Positions 17,348-25,767 of a DNA stretch of 41,545 nucleotides are shown here, piece after piece. The stretch's first letter is position 1. The number at the start of each line of letters is the position of its first letter. The notes under the pieces are model-generated. The model made no database searches. It was not told the origin of the DNA and worked only from the letters and a program-made list of their open reading frames with translations. The DNA is from Methanogenium sp. (lineage in GTDB: Archaea > Halobacteriota > Methanomicrobia > Methanomicrobiales > Methanomicrobiaceae). The stretch lies in NCBI GenBank assembly GCA_030595665.1, contig JAUVCV010000020.1, forward strand, positions 1-41,545. Reading direction: 5' to 3'. The position numbers and the translations under genes are program-made.

Positions 17348-18226
17348 ATGGAACTGTCACCTATCCAAAAGGATATTCTGATTACATTAATTACGCTATA
17401 TCATGAGAGTTCTTCAGCAATAAAAGGTGAGGGAATTGCTAAAGTACTCAAACGGAACCCGGGAACAGTCCGGAATCAAATGCAGTCACTCCGGGCACTG
17501 GGCCTTGTGGACGGAGTACCGGGGCCAAAAGGTGGCTATACACCAACAGCACGTGCATATCATGAATTGAATATTGCAGATTATGCAAATGAGTCCCTTG
17601 TCCCTATACGAAAAGAGGAGGAACTGATGCCTAGTGTCAATGTATCTGAAATCGATTTTACAACCCTGTGCCACCCTGATATCTGTCGGGCAGTGGTAAA
17701 ATTAATCGGGAGTGTCAGACTCTTCGATATCGGGGATGCAATAACCGTTGGACCATCGCCGGTAAATAAACTTCTTGTACGCGGCGAAATCTATGGAAAA
17801 GATGAGGTATCACAGTCACTTCTGATCACCATTACTGAAATGATATCTCTTCCAAAGAAACAAATTCAATATTATATGTCTTCTCCTGTTATCTGCATCG
17901 AACTAAGCGCAACACTTAGAGACACTTTCCGGGTATTTTCTGAGTCAAAAATACATGGAGCACCGGTGACAGAAAATGGACAGATACGGGGTATCGTAAC
18001 TCTTACCGATATCGCAGATGGTGTTGCAAATGGCAAATCCCTCTCCGATCCTGTCACAGATGTGATGACACATAAGGTTGTGACAGCATCACCGAATATC
18101 AATCTGTATGATGTTATTAAAAGATTTAAACAAGAGAATATCGGGAGACTTATCATTGTGACAGATGAAAAACCCGTAGGGATTCTCACACAGTCAGATA
18201 TAATACGGGTATTTCCCTCCCCATAA
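17348..18226 (+). CDS. HTH transcriptional regulator with two CBS domains
   Basis: 292 residues from ATG 17348 (MELSPIQKDIL). Residues 1-70 form a winged helix: GEGIAKVLKRNPGTVRNQMQ is a recognition-helix pattern and GPKGGYTPT a wing. A mixed domain follows to about 170. The C-terminus carries two CBS motifs (about 175-230, MSSPVICIELSATLRDTFRV; about 235-290, VMTHKVVTASPNINLYDVIK then GILTQSDIIRVF). CBS pairs usually bind adenosyl nucleotides, so it probably ties transcription to energy or SAM status; target genes are not evident. Two close direct repeats, gcaattaa, lie just before the start and could be promoter or operator sequence. Confidence 0.88.
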   Translation: MELSPIQKDILITLITLYHESSSAIKGEGIAKVLKRNPGTVRNQMQSLRALGLVDGVPGPKGGYTPTARAYHELNIADYANESLVPIRKEEELMPSVNVSEIDFTTLCHPDICRAVVKLIGSVRLFDIGDAITVGPSPVNKLLVRGEIYGKDEVSQSLLITITEMISLPKKQIQYYMSSPVICIELSATLRDTFRVFSESKIHGAPVTENGQIRGIVTLTDIADGVANGKSLSDPVTDVMTHKVVTASPNINLYDVIKRFKQENIGRLIIVTDEKPVGILTQSDIIRVFPSP

Positions 18227-18297
18227 TAAAATACTCAGAATCAACCCCAATATAGGTTTAAAACTAAAAAGACGGGGAATAAATGCGATTTGCATCA

Positions 18298-18308
18298 ATT
18301 TATATACT
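18298..18308 (+). promoter_or_regulatory. TATA box of the PRC-barrel gene
   Basis: aatttatatac lies about 27 nt upstream of ATG 18331, placing the transcription start at or next to the start codon. This supports the shorter start and a leaderless message. Confidence 0.6.
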
Positions 18309-18330
18309 TGAATACCCACACTTTTTATAT

Positions 18331-18582
18331 ATGAAAACGGCATTTTCCCGAACACTCTCCAAGAAAAAAGTGATGAGTACTGATGGTATTGTTATTGGAA
18401 CAATACGTAATATCATGGCTGATTATAAATCAGGGGAAGTAACAGACCTTATTGTAAAACCAGAACCCGGGTTTGACACATCCAATTACAAATGTGAGGA
18501 TGATAAACTGTTTATTCCGTTTGAAGCAGTGAAAGATATCCGGGATTATATCGTTGTTGACAGATTCATGTCAAAGAAGTGA
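18331..18582 (+). CDS. PRC-barrel domain protein
   Basis: 83 residues, a single PRC-barrel: SRTLSKKKVMSTDGIVIGTI, then GEVTDLIVKPEPGFD, then KLFIPFEAVKDIRDYIVVD. The family resembles a domain of the RNA-processing factor RimM, and stand-alone archaeal forms are thought to act in RNA metabolism. Here no partner is visible. Start set by the TATA box at 18298-18308. The last 12 bp overlap the convergent phosphatase gene. Confidence 0.85.
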   Translation: MKTAFSRTLSKKKVMSTDGIVIGTIRNIMADYKSGEVTDLIVKPEPGFDTSNYKCEDDKLFIPFEAVKDIRDYIVVDRFMSKK

Positions 18583-19284
18583 AGGAAACACATTTTTTAC
18601 TGCATCAACGAATCCTTCACCATACATTTTTCCGGAAACATAGTCTGCAACACTGCATATATCATCACTACCGTTTTGCACAACTGCACCGCACCCTGCT
18701 GCCTGAATCATTTCAATGTCATTATGGGAATCGCCCACTGCAAGGAATTCTTCAGGGGTTCTGCCGGTCTCCTCACAAATGGTTAAAAACGCTGTAGCTT
18801 TGCTTATTCCTTCCGTCTGCAAATGGAGCGCAAACCCTGTATCCAGTACACGAACAGGAGAATCTGAGAGGAGCATGCGGACGGTATCCGGATCAACAGT
18901 GCGTGCAAATGCAACGTCAGCAAAGCGATATTCAGGACTGTACAACTGCAGTTGTTCTCCCTTGTTTTCATAATACTGCTCTATTAATGAAAATGCTTCC
19001 CTGCATGCAGATATATCTCCGATAACGCGCTCATCACCATCGAATCCAATTCGGTATGTCCCGCCGTTTTCACAGATGACTGTCCCATCAGTTCCAATCA
19101 TCTTAGCAAGGATTGTCATCGAACAGAGAGTGTTGCCACTTGCAAGAATTACCGGGATATCTGAATCCATCAATGACCTGATGCACTCAATTGCAGCCGT
19201 ACTGATACGCCTGCGTTTATCAGTCAGAGTGCCGTCAATATCCGTGATAACTGCCGTGATATCGCAGGAAAAAGAGGAATTCAT
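18571..19284 (-). CDS. Phosphoglycolate phosphatase, HAD family (archaeal type)
   Basis: 237 residues from ATG 19284. HAD motif I is ITDIDGTLTD, motif II VILASGNT, and motif IV VGDSHNDIEMIQAAGC, with a type II cap in the middle. Size and motif details match the archaeal phosphoglycolate phosphatase group, which hydrolyses 2-phosphoglycolate in repair or salvage; other sugar phosphates are possible. It is the last gene after radA (14-bp gap). Confidence 0.86.
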   Translation of the reverse strand: MNSSFSCDITAVITDIDGTLTDKRRRISTAAIECIRSLMDSDIPVILASGNTLCSMTILAKMIGTDGTVICENGGTYRIGFDGDERVIGDISACREAFSLIEQYYENKGEQLQLYSPEYRFADVAFARTVDPDTVRMLLSDSPVRVLDTGFALHLQTEGISKATAFLTICEETGRTPEEFLAVGDSHNDIEMIQAAGCGAVVQNGSDDICSVADYVSGKMYGEGFVDAVKNVFPSLL

Positions 19285-19298
19285 ATATTTATTCAACT

Positions 19299-20273
19299 CT
19301 AAATAGGTTTCATTCCGGATGTATCCACAAGGAATGCAGCTTCACCATCAGGAAGACTGGGACTGTCAACTAATTTTGCAACGCGTTTGCCGCCCTTGCT
19401 TTTCCGAAGATAAATTCTGAACTTTGATGCATGCCCAACGATATTGCCACCAACCGGTTTCGTCGGATCTCCGAAAAAGACCGCCGGGTTTGACTGCACC
19501 TGATTTGTGACGAGAACGACCGCATTATGCTCCTCTGCCAGTTTGGCGAGATCATACATATGCTTGTTCAGTTTCTGCTGCCGGAGAGAAAGTGTCCCCC
19601 GGCCGGCATATTCCGCACGGAAATGGGCAGTCAGTGAATCTACAATAAAAAGACGGATCGGATGCTCTGTTTCACGAAGTTCTCCCGCCAGTTCCCGCGC
19701 ACTGTCAACCAAGAGCATCTGGTGATCAGAGGTATACCCTTTTGCCACGTGAATCCGTTCCAGAAACTGCTCAATTGGAGGCACTTCCATATCAAGTTCC
19801 AGACCGTTCACCATCTGTTCAATTCGCTCAGGCCGGAATGTATTTTCCGTATCGATGTATATACAGGAACCGTTCAGACCCCCATACTCTTCCGGTAGCT
19901 GCGCATTAACCGCCATCTGATGAGATATCTGACTTTTTCCCGATCCAAATTCGCCGTAAAATTCTGTTATTGATTTTGTTTCAAGGCCGCCCCCAAGCAG
20001 TTCATCGAAATCCGGAACCAGGCTTTTCAGTTTCCTGACCGTTTTTCGTTCCTCAAGAACAGCAGTACCAGTCTTGAATCCACCAATATCAGCCATTTTA
20101 CGTGCTTCACGGATCATCTTCTTTGCAGTAGCTTCACCGATCTCCGCTGCTTCAGCAAGGTCCGCATATGATGCTGTTGCAATGCCTTCAATCGTTGTAT
20201 ATCCGTTATCCCTGAGTTTGTCAGCTGTTGTTGGTCCGACTCCCGGGAGATCCTCAATTTCAAGTTCTGCCAT
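19299..20273 (-). CDS. radA: DNA repair and recombination protein RadA
   Basis: 324 residues, standard archaeal RadA. An N-terminal helix-hairpin-helix domain ([17 protein letters not shown]) is followed by the polymerisation segment with GFKTGTAV. Walker A is GEFGSGKSQ and Walker B LFIVDSLT; loop L2 lies near [18 protein letters not shown]. It forms filaments on ssDNA for strand exchange. A GAGAGGT ribosome site precedes the ATG. The RPA-type gene lies 97 bp upstream; that gap holds AT-rich sequence that could carry a promoter. Confidence 0.98.
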   Translation of the reverse strand: MAELEIEDLPGVGPTTADKLRDNGYTTIEGIATASYADLAEAAEIGEATAKKMIREARKMADIGGFKTGTAVLEERKTVRKLKSLVPDFDELLGGGLETKSITEFYGEFGSGKSQISHQMAVNAQLPEEYGGLNGSCIYIDTENTFRPERIEQMVNGLELDMEVPPIEQFLERIHVAKGYTSDHQMLLVDSARELAGELRETEHPIRLFIVDSLTAHFRAEYAGRGTLSLRQQKLNKHMYDLAKLAEEHNAVVLVTNQVQSNPAVFFGDPTKPVGGNIVGHASKFRIYLRKSKGGKRVAKLVDSPSLPDGEAAFLVDTSGMKPI

Positions 20274-20370
20274 ATTATATACCTCTCAACTGCATCTGTG
20301 CAGATAAACAATTTTTTTGAAACGTTAAGAACACAACCGGTGCGGGGGGTGAAAGTAATAATTTACTATT

Positions 20371-21648
20371 TCACTCATTTATCGACCGGATACGTCCTTT
20401 CAACGACTCTGCTGAACGGATATGCTCTGAATATGACCTTATTGAGAGCTTCTCTCCGGTTTTTATCCCTTCTACGGAAAATTCTTTTCCGGCAGCGAGG
20501 TCAGTATCAATAAGAAGACAATCGTGTCCATCATCAATACACTGCCCCCTCACCGTAACAATTACCATTCCACAGACACTAACATCTTCGCTTTCCGGCA
20601 CAGTGTCACAGGTCAGAAGACAACCCCAGCTGACCTGAATTTCCGCTCTGCCTCTTCGGTCATTTTTGCAGGATGCATTAAAGAGTGAAATGTTAGTCCC
20701 TTCTGCAGGAGGATTTCTGGCATTATCTCCCCAGAGAACCAGATGAATTGTTCCACTTTCGTCACTGAATTCCGCATTGCATACCCAGGACTGCGCCCCT
20801 TTCCGGGTTGTGAACGCCCGTGCATTCTGTATGCCGGAAATCGTTCCGGAAACAGATGCCGTTGTATCCGGCCGGAGAAGGGATACCTCAGTAAAGATCG
20901 GAGTATATCTGACATCTGCCTTCTCTATCACTGCATGGGACCCGGCTGTATACTCCCTTCCCGCGCTGCGCATATTCCGGCGTAATCCGGATGCATGAAT
21001 TCCGTCACCCGGCACAAACCCGTCGAGCATCTCCGGATCCCATACAACAAGAATCCCCGTTCCGGTTGCATCAGCAATGGCCGCATCCAACCGTTTTCCC
21101 TCACTTCCGTCACGCCGGGTAAATGTGCTGACAGGTCCAATTGCCACAATCGTCGCATCAATCGTTTCACCATTTTGTGGATTACCGGCAAAACCTTCAG
21201 AATCATTCCGGGTCGGAATATCACATACGGTTTTCTGCAGATCAATTACCCGCACTTCATATGAAGATTCAACCTTGCCCACAACCTCGATTACATCGCC
21301 GATTCCTATTTCTTCCACCGCTGAAACACGTTCATCCCAGAAAACAAGAGACACCTCCCCACTGTCATCTCCAACCTCAACCTTCCTTACCGCACCAGGT
21401 GATTCATCTTCACGGGTGAACGTTGTGACATCCCCTTTATGAAGAACTTTCGCAAAAAAATGGACATTGGTGGAATTATCAGGCAGGCGGGCAATTTTCT
21501 GATGTTTCCTTCCGGCACGACGCAGTACAATCATTGCAGAGGTCCGGTCATCAAAGACATTCCCTGAATTCTCAGCAACCTCCTCAACCAGCGCCTGAAA
21601 TGTTTCAAATGAAAACAAGTCATCAACAAGCGAATAATATGCCCGCAT
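20371..21648 (-). CDS. Replication protein A-like ssDNA-binding protein (multi-OB)
   Basis: 425 residues from ATG 21648 (MRAYYSLVDDLF). At least three OB-fold units can be seen, each with the pattern ...xxKRLDAAIADATGTGILVVWD (here at about 185-210), earlier at VRKVEVGDDSGEVSLVFWDE and later at WVCNAEFSDESGTIHLVLWG. It should coat ssDNA in replication and recombination, which fits radA downstream. No zinc finger is evident, unlike some archaeal RPAs. It begins 26 bp after lysA. Confidence 0.92.
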   Translation of the reverse strand: MRAYYSLVDDLFSFETFQALVEEVAENSGNVFDDRTSAMIVLRRAGRKHQKIARLPDNSTNVHFFAKVLHKGDVTTFTREDESPGAVRKVEVGDDSGEVSLVFWDERVSAVEEIGIGDVIEVVGKVESSYEVRVIDLQKTVCDIPTRNDSEGFAGNPQNGETIDATIVAIGPVSTFTRRDGSEGKRLDAAIADATGTGILVVWDPEMLDGFVPGDGIHASGLRRNMRSAGREYTAGSHAVIEKADVRYTPIFTEVSLLRPDTTASVSGTISGIQNARAFTTRKGAQSWVCNAEFSDESGTIHLVLWGDNARNPPAEGTNISLFNASCKNDRRGRAEIQVSWGCLLTCDTVPESEDVSVCGMVIVTVRGQCIDDGHDCLLIDTDLAAGKEFSVEGIKTGEKLSIRSYSEHIRSAESLKGRIRSINE

Positions 21649-21674
21649 ATCTATCAAAAATTAGTGGCTCTTTC

Positions 21675-22982
21675 TTACTTCTGCCACGGAAGGTTAGTCA
21701 TTGTCTGCTTTATGTCAATGATTGATTCTGCACGGCGCATCAGACCTTCCTGCGAATCATTCACCATCACCTCTGCACACCGGGGGCGGCTGTTATACTG
21801 TGATGACATCGAAAACCCGTATGCTCCGGTATCAAGTATGGCAATAAGGTCTCCTGATTCAACAGGTGGAAGGAGTCTGTCATGCGCAATAATGTCGCCG
21901 GTTTCACAGATAGGCCCTGTTACCGTCACCACATTCATATGATCCTCTTTGGTATTTTCAGGACCGGCCTTGTTTGCAACGACCACCTCATGATATGAGT
22001 CATACATCGCAGGGCGGATAAGGAGATTAAATCCGGCATCAACATTCACAAACGTCTTGTGAGAATGTTTGACGGAATTCACCCGTGAGAGAAGAACGGT
22101 TGAATCTGCCATCAGGTATCTGCCGGGCTCAACCCAGAATTCCGGTTTGATTCCAATGGAATTGATTCCATCCAGGAAAACCGGCATTACAGCATCTGCA
22201 TACTCAGCAGGAGTAGGTACAGGATCAGTATCACGATGATACGGAATGCCAAGACCCCCGCCAACATCCATAAAGCGTAATTTCACACCAATATCGGTTA
22301 TATCACGGGCGACAGAGATGAGCACTTCTGCTTCCTTTGCAAAGGGTGCGACTTCAAGAATCTGTGACCCGATATGGCAGTGGAGACCAACGGGGAGAAT
22401 ATTCTCTGCATCCATCGCTGCCTGATACGCAGACACGATTTCTCCGGCAGGTATACCGAATTTACTCGTCGCAAGACCGGTTGCAATCTTTGGATGAGTA
22501 GGTACATCCATTGCAGGATTTACCCGGAATGAGACCTCTGCTGTTACACCTGCTTCCTGTGCAAGGGCACTAAGCTGCCGGAGTTCATCCACCGAGTCAA
22601 GAGAGACACGAATCTTCTTATCAAGAGCAGTGGACAAATCAGTATCAGTCTTTGAACTGCCGTTAAAGAGCAGATGATCCGGATTCATCCCGGCAGCAAG
22701 GGCCAGATGAAGTTCACCGGTTGAAAAAATATCTGCACCTGCACCAAGGGAGGCAAATAGCTTCAGGACAGCAATATTACCATTTGCCTTTGCCGCATAC
22801 AGCACCTGCACCTTGTCATAATAGCCGGTCAGCGCATCATAATAGGACTGGTAATTGTCGCGAATACGCTGCTCATCGGTAACATATAATGGTGTGCCAT
22901 ATTTTTGTGCAAGGGCCGTGGTGTCATGCGACCCGATATAGAGGTGTCCATCCTTGTCAGAGAGATGAGGGGGGTAGTTCAT
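21675..22982 (-). CDS. lysA: Diaminopimelate decarboxylase
   Basis: 435 residues. The PLP lysine lies in [15 protein letters not shown]. Other conserved parts are [44 protein letters not shown] and [12 protein letters not shown] with the active-site cysteine. It decarboxylates meso-DAP to lysine as the last step of the pathway. The ATG overlaps the dapL stop by 4 bp. Confidence 0.97.
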   Translation of the reverse strand: MNYPPHLSDKDGHLYIGSHDTTALAQKYGTPLYVTDEQRIRDNYQSYYDALTGYYDKVQVLYAAKANGNIAVLKLFASLGAGADIFSTGELHLALAAGMNPDHLLFNGSSKTDTDLSTALDKKIRVSLDSVDELRQLSALAQEAGVTAEVSFRVNPAMDVPTHPKIATGLATSKFGIPAGEIVSAYQAAMDAENILPVGLHCHIGSQILEVAPFAKEAEVLISVARDITDIGVKLRFMDVGGGLGIPYHRDTDPVPTPAEYADAVMPVFLDGINSIGIKPEFWVEPGRYLMADSTVLLSRVNSVKHSHKTFVNVDAGFNLLIRPAMYDSYHEVVVANKAGPENTKEDHMNVVTVTGPICETGDIIAHDRLLPPVESGDLIAILDTGAYGFSMSSQYNSRPRCAEVMVNDSQEGLMRRAESIIDIKQTMTNLPWQK

Positions 22983-24130
22983 GCAAACACACCGCGCATA
23001 CGCTCCAGTGCTTCCTCAATTCGTTCAACGGAACGGGTGATTGCAAAGCGTACGTATCCTTCTCCGGCATCGCCAAATCCCGTGCCGGGTGTGACGACAA
23101 TACCTGCTTCGTTTAACATCTTCGCTGCAAAAGCCATTGAATCATCCACCTTCATCCAGACGTAGAACGTTGCCTTGGGTGACGTCACATCAAATCCTAA
23201 CTCACGCAGACCTGAAACCAGGAGATCCCGCCGTTCTTTATACACTGCACAGGAATCTGCAATGCACTCCTGTGATGAAGTCAGTGCTGTTATTGCCGCC
23301 ATCTGAATGGCATCAAATGCACCGGAATCGATATTGGTCTTAACACGCCCGAGACCTGCAATGATATCTGCGGATCCTGCCGCCATACCGATACGCCATC
23401 CGGTCATATTGTATGTTTTTGAAAGGGAATGCATCTCAATTCCAACATCCATTGCACCATCAACTTCAAGGAATGATGGTGCCTGATACCCGTCAAATGC
23501 AATTTCGGAGTAGGCATTGTCGTGCACAATGATGATATTATGTTCTTTGGCGAATGCAACCGCTTCCTCAAAGAATGAGAGGGGTGCAATTGCTCCTGTT
23601 GGATTATTAGGATAATTCAGGAACATGAGCCTGCTTTTTGAACAGATATCCGCTGGAATTGCACTGAAATCCGGGAGAAATCCATTCTCTTCCTTTAGAG
23701 GCATCTTCCAGATATTTCCTTCGGCAAAAAGCGTGGATGTCTTATATACCGGATATCCGGGGTCAGGCACCAGCACATAATCACCCGGGTTTACAAATGC
23801 CTCAGGAATATGTGCAATACCTTCTTTTGAACCAATAAGCGCAAGAACTTCGGTTTTTGGATCCAGTTCCACGCCAAACCGATCATTGTACCAGGCGGCG
23901 ACTGCTTCACGGAATGAGAGCATACCCGTGTAGTCGGGATAGTGATGGGTTACCGGATTACGCGCTGCTTCAACAAGTGATTCAATTATATGCGATGGTG
24001 TCGGAAGATCGGGATCTCCGACCCCCAAATCTATTACGTCAACACCCTGCGCCCTCTTTTCTGCCTTCATTGCATCAATTCGGGCAAAAAGATAAGGCGG
24101 AAGATCGTCCAGACGGTCTGCGTATATCAT
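22979..24130 (-). CDS. dapL: LL-diaminopimelate aminotransferase
   Basis: 383 residues of a class I/II aminotransferase. [12 protein letters not shown] and [13 protein letters not shown] hold PLP contacts, and [14 protein letters not shown] contains the Schiff-base lysine; [17 protein letters not shown] is typical. DapL converts tetrahydrodipicolinate directly to LL-DAP, the short route used by many methanogens. Adjacent lysA (4-bp overlap) supports the lysine assignment. Other DAP genes are not in the window. A TATA-like ttatattg about 25 nt upstream suggests a leaderless transcript. Confidence 0.93.
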   Translation of the reverse strand: MIYADRLDDLPPYLFARIDAMKAEKRAQGVDVIDLGVGDPDLPTPSHIIESLVEAARNPVTHHYPDYTGMLSFREAVAAWYNDRFGVELDPKTEVLALIGSKEGIAHIPEAFVNPGDYVLVPDPGYPVYKTSTLFAEGNIWKMPLKEENGFLPDFSAIPADICSKSRLMFLNYPNNPTGAIAPLSFFEEAVAFAKEHNIIIVHDNAYSEIAFDGYQAPSFLEVDGAMDVGIEMHSLSKTYNMTGWRIGMAAGSADIIAGLGRVKTNIDSGAFDAIQMAAITALTSSQECIADSCAVYKERRDLLVSGLRELGFDVTSPKATFYVWMKVDDSMAFAAKMLNEAGIVVTPGTGFGDAGEGYVRFAITRSVERIEEALERMRGVFA

Positions 24131-24239
24131 CCATTCATATAAGGCAACAAATCAATATAAGGGCACTCATACCGCCAATAGAATCTATATATTTTATTGC
24201 GGAATATGACAGATACTCGACACAGGGAAAAGGGTTCAG

Positions 24240-25004
24240 ATGTTTACCAACAGTTATCCCGGAATCCGGGTGGAAGATGGCATACCTCAGAGAATTATCG
24301 ATGACGTTATACGGGAAGACCGGTTCTCCCTGTATCTGAACAATACACATATCCTGGATCAGGTGGCGAGCAATGATATGTTAAGAGAACTTGGTGCAGG
24401 ATTTGTCATCTGTGAAGGTCTCTCTGACGCGGTTGAATCAGTGAACGTGGACGGCACAGACATCTGGATCGAGGCCGACACGCGAAAGGATGTAACCCTT
24501 GAAATGCGTTCCTGTGGAGGCCACGGTATTCATCAGAATGAACCCGGAATCGTTACATCATCTCTCACTATTCCACCGGAAGAAGTGTATGCAGCAACTG
24601 CTGAAATAATGTCAGACACCTGGCAGAAAACAGGAGGGGTCCACTGTTCTGTTCTCTTAAAAGAAGGAACAGTCGTTGCAAAAAGCTGTGATATCGGGCG
24701 GCATAACACCGTGGATAAAGTTGTGGGAGCAGCTGAATTGCAACAGACAGACCGGTCTCTGTGCTACATCGGCTGTACAGGAAGACAACCGTCGGGAATG
24801 GTGGGAAAAGTAGCCAATGCAGGAATACCCATCCTCATCTCACGGGCAGCACCGACAAATAAGGGGATTAACCTCGCAGAGAGTGTCGGAATTACCCTCA
24901 TTAACTTTTCACGGGGACGAAGGTTTACGATATTTGCACACCCTGAGCGAGTTACAGGGATACATCAGATGACACTGAACGAAACAGATGGTACAATTAA
25001 ATGA
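24240..25004 (+). CDS. fdhD: FdhD-like sulfur carrier for formate dehydrogenase
   Basis: 254 residues. FdhD hallmarks are KSCDIGRHNTVDKVVGAA, GCTGRQPSGMVGKVANAGI, SRAAPTNKGINLAE and LINFSRGRRFTIFAHPERV. In studied members, two cysteines in a CxxC loop hand sulfur from a cysteine desulfurase to the molybdo- or tungstopterin. Here the loop reads SCGGHGIH, so the second cysteine is H95 and only C92 remains. It may work with a single cysteine or have diverged. Formate dehydrogenase is common in Methanomicrobiales. ATGA overlap with the next gene. Confidence 0.87.
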   Translation: MFTNSYPGIRVEDGIPQRIIDDVIREDRFSLYLNNTHILDQVASNDMLRELGAGFVICEGLSDAVESVNVDGTDIWIEADTRKDVTLEMRSCGGHGIHQNEPGIVTSSLTIPPEEVYAATAEIMSDTWQKTGGVHCSVLLKEGTVVAKSCDIGRHNTVDKVVGAAELQQTDRSLCYIGCTGRQPSGMVGKVANAGIPILISRAAPTNKGINLAESVGITLINFSRGRRFTIFAHPERVTGIHQMTLNETDGTIK

Positions 25005-25492
25005 GTGAAACAAAATTAATTCCGACAAAACCAGATACCGCATTGATACTGCTCGGCTGCCCGCAGGTTCCCATACAGACAAGTGCAGCACTTTATCTGA
25101 GCGGAATTCTGAACAAAAAAGACGTGGATGTCACCATAGGAGGCACAAAAGCAGCACGATCACTGATTCAGATTGCCGACATTGACGGGATATACACGGG
25201 TGGCCCCGGTGGGATACAGGATCTTGACGCTGTCATAGACAAAATGGCGGATGGAACCTTTGATGCAGACGTTTCATTTGTGTTTGTCCATAACGAGGCA
25301 GGGGTTGCATACACTGCCACCTTACAGGCACTATCATCAGGAACCATAATTGCAGTCGTCTTCGGAGGTGAAACAGAAGCGCGGATGAACGAACTCACAG
25401 AGATTGGATGTCCCGCAGTCACGGCTAAGGGCAGTCATAATCCCCTGCCCCTGAAGAGAAAAATTGACGAGGTAGTATCATGGGATGCATAG
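25001..25492 (+). CDS. Methanogen conserved protein, DUF1890-like
   Basis: 163 residues with an alternating beta/alpha pattern: ALILLGCPQVPIQTSAALYL at the N-terminus, a glycine loop GIYTGGPGGIQDLD, VFVHNEAGVAYTATL, and VVFGGETEARMNEL. I recognise it as one of a pair of small methanogen-specific conserved proteins (DUF1890 then DUF1894), from memory and context, without a search. The function is unknown. The fold could be Rossmann-like. It overlaps fdhD by 4 bp and the next gene by 13 bp, so the three are translated together. Confidence 0.75.
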   Translation: MSETKLIPTKPDTALILLGCPQVPIQTSAALYLSGILNKKDVDVTIGGTKAARSLIQIADIDGIYTGGPGGIQDLDAVIDKMADGTFDADVSFVFVHNEAGVAYTATLQALSSGTIIAVVFGGETEARMNELTEIGCPAVTAKGSHNPLPLKRKIDEVVSWDA

Positions 25493-25767
25493 AAAAGCTC
25501 AACTATGAGGTCATAGACAAACACGTCTCGTTTAAGGAGGCCGCCACGTTTATTGACAAAAACTGTGCCGAAGTATACGAAGTGAAACCTGGATTCAAAA
25601 TATTTGATAAAGGGATGATTGGTATACCACCCGTTCGAATCGGTCTGGACGGGGATGTTGTCACGTTTCCATTCACCAAACCCTGCTATGGCACCTTCCT
25701 CCTCCGTGTCAGTGATGCCGTGGAAGCAGACATGATACGAAGAAAAGCAAAAAACATCAGACATTGA
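25480..25767 (+). CDS. Methanogen conserved protein, DUF1894-like
   Basis: 95 residues with no membrane segment. The core VYEVKPGFKIFDKGMIGIPP and FPFTKPCYGTFLLRV look like a small beta-rich domain. It pairs with the preceding DUF1890-like gene (13-bp overlap). Its function is unknown. Its TGA stop is the first half of TGATCA, whose other strand gives the stop of the convergent U32 gene. Confidence 0.75.
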   Translation: MGCIEKLNYEVIDKHVSFKEAATFIDKNCAEVYEVKPGFKIFDKGMIGIPPVRIGLDGDVVTFPFTKPCYGTFLLRVSDAVEADMIRRKAKNIRH

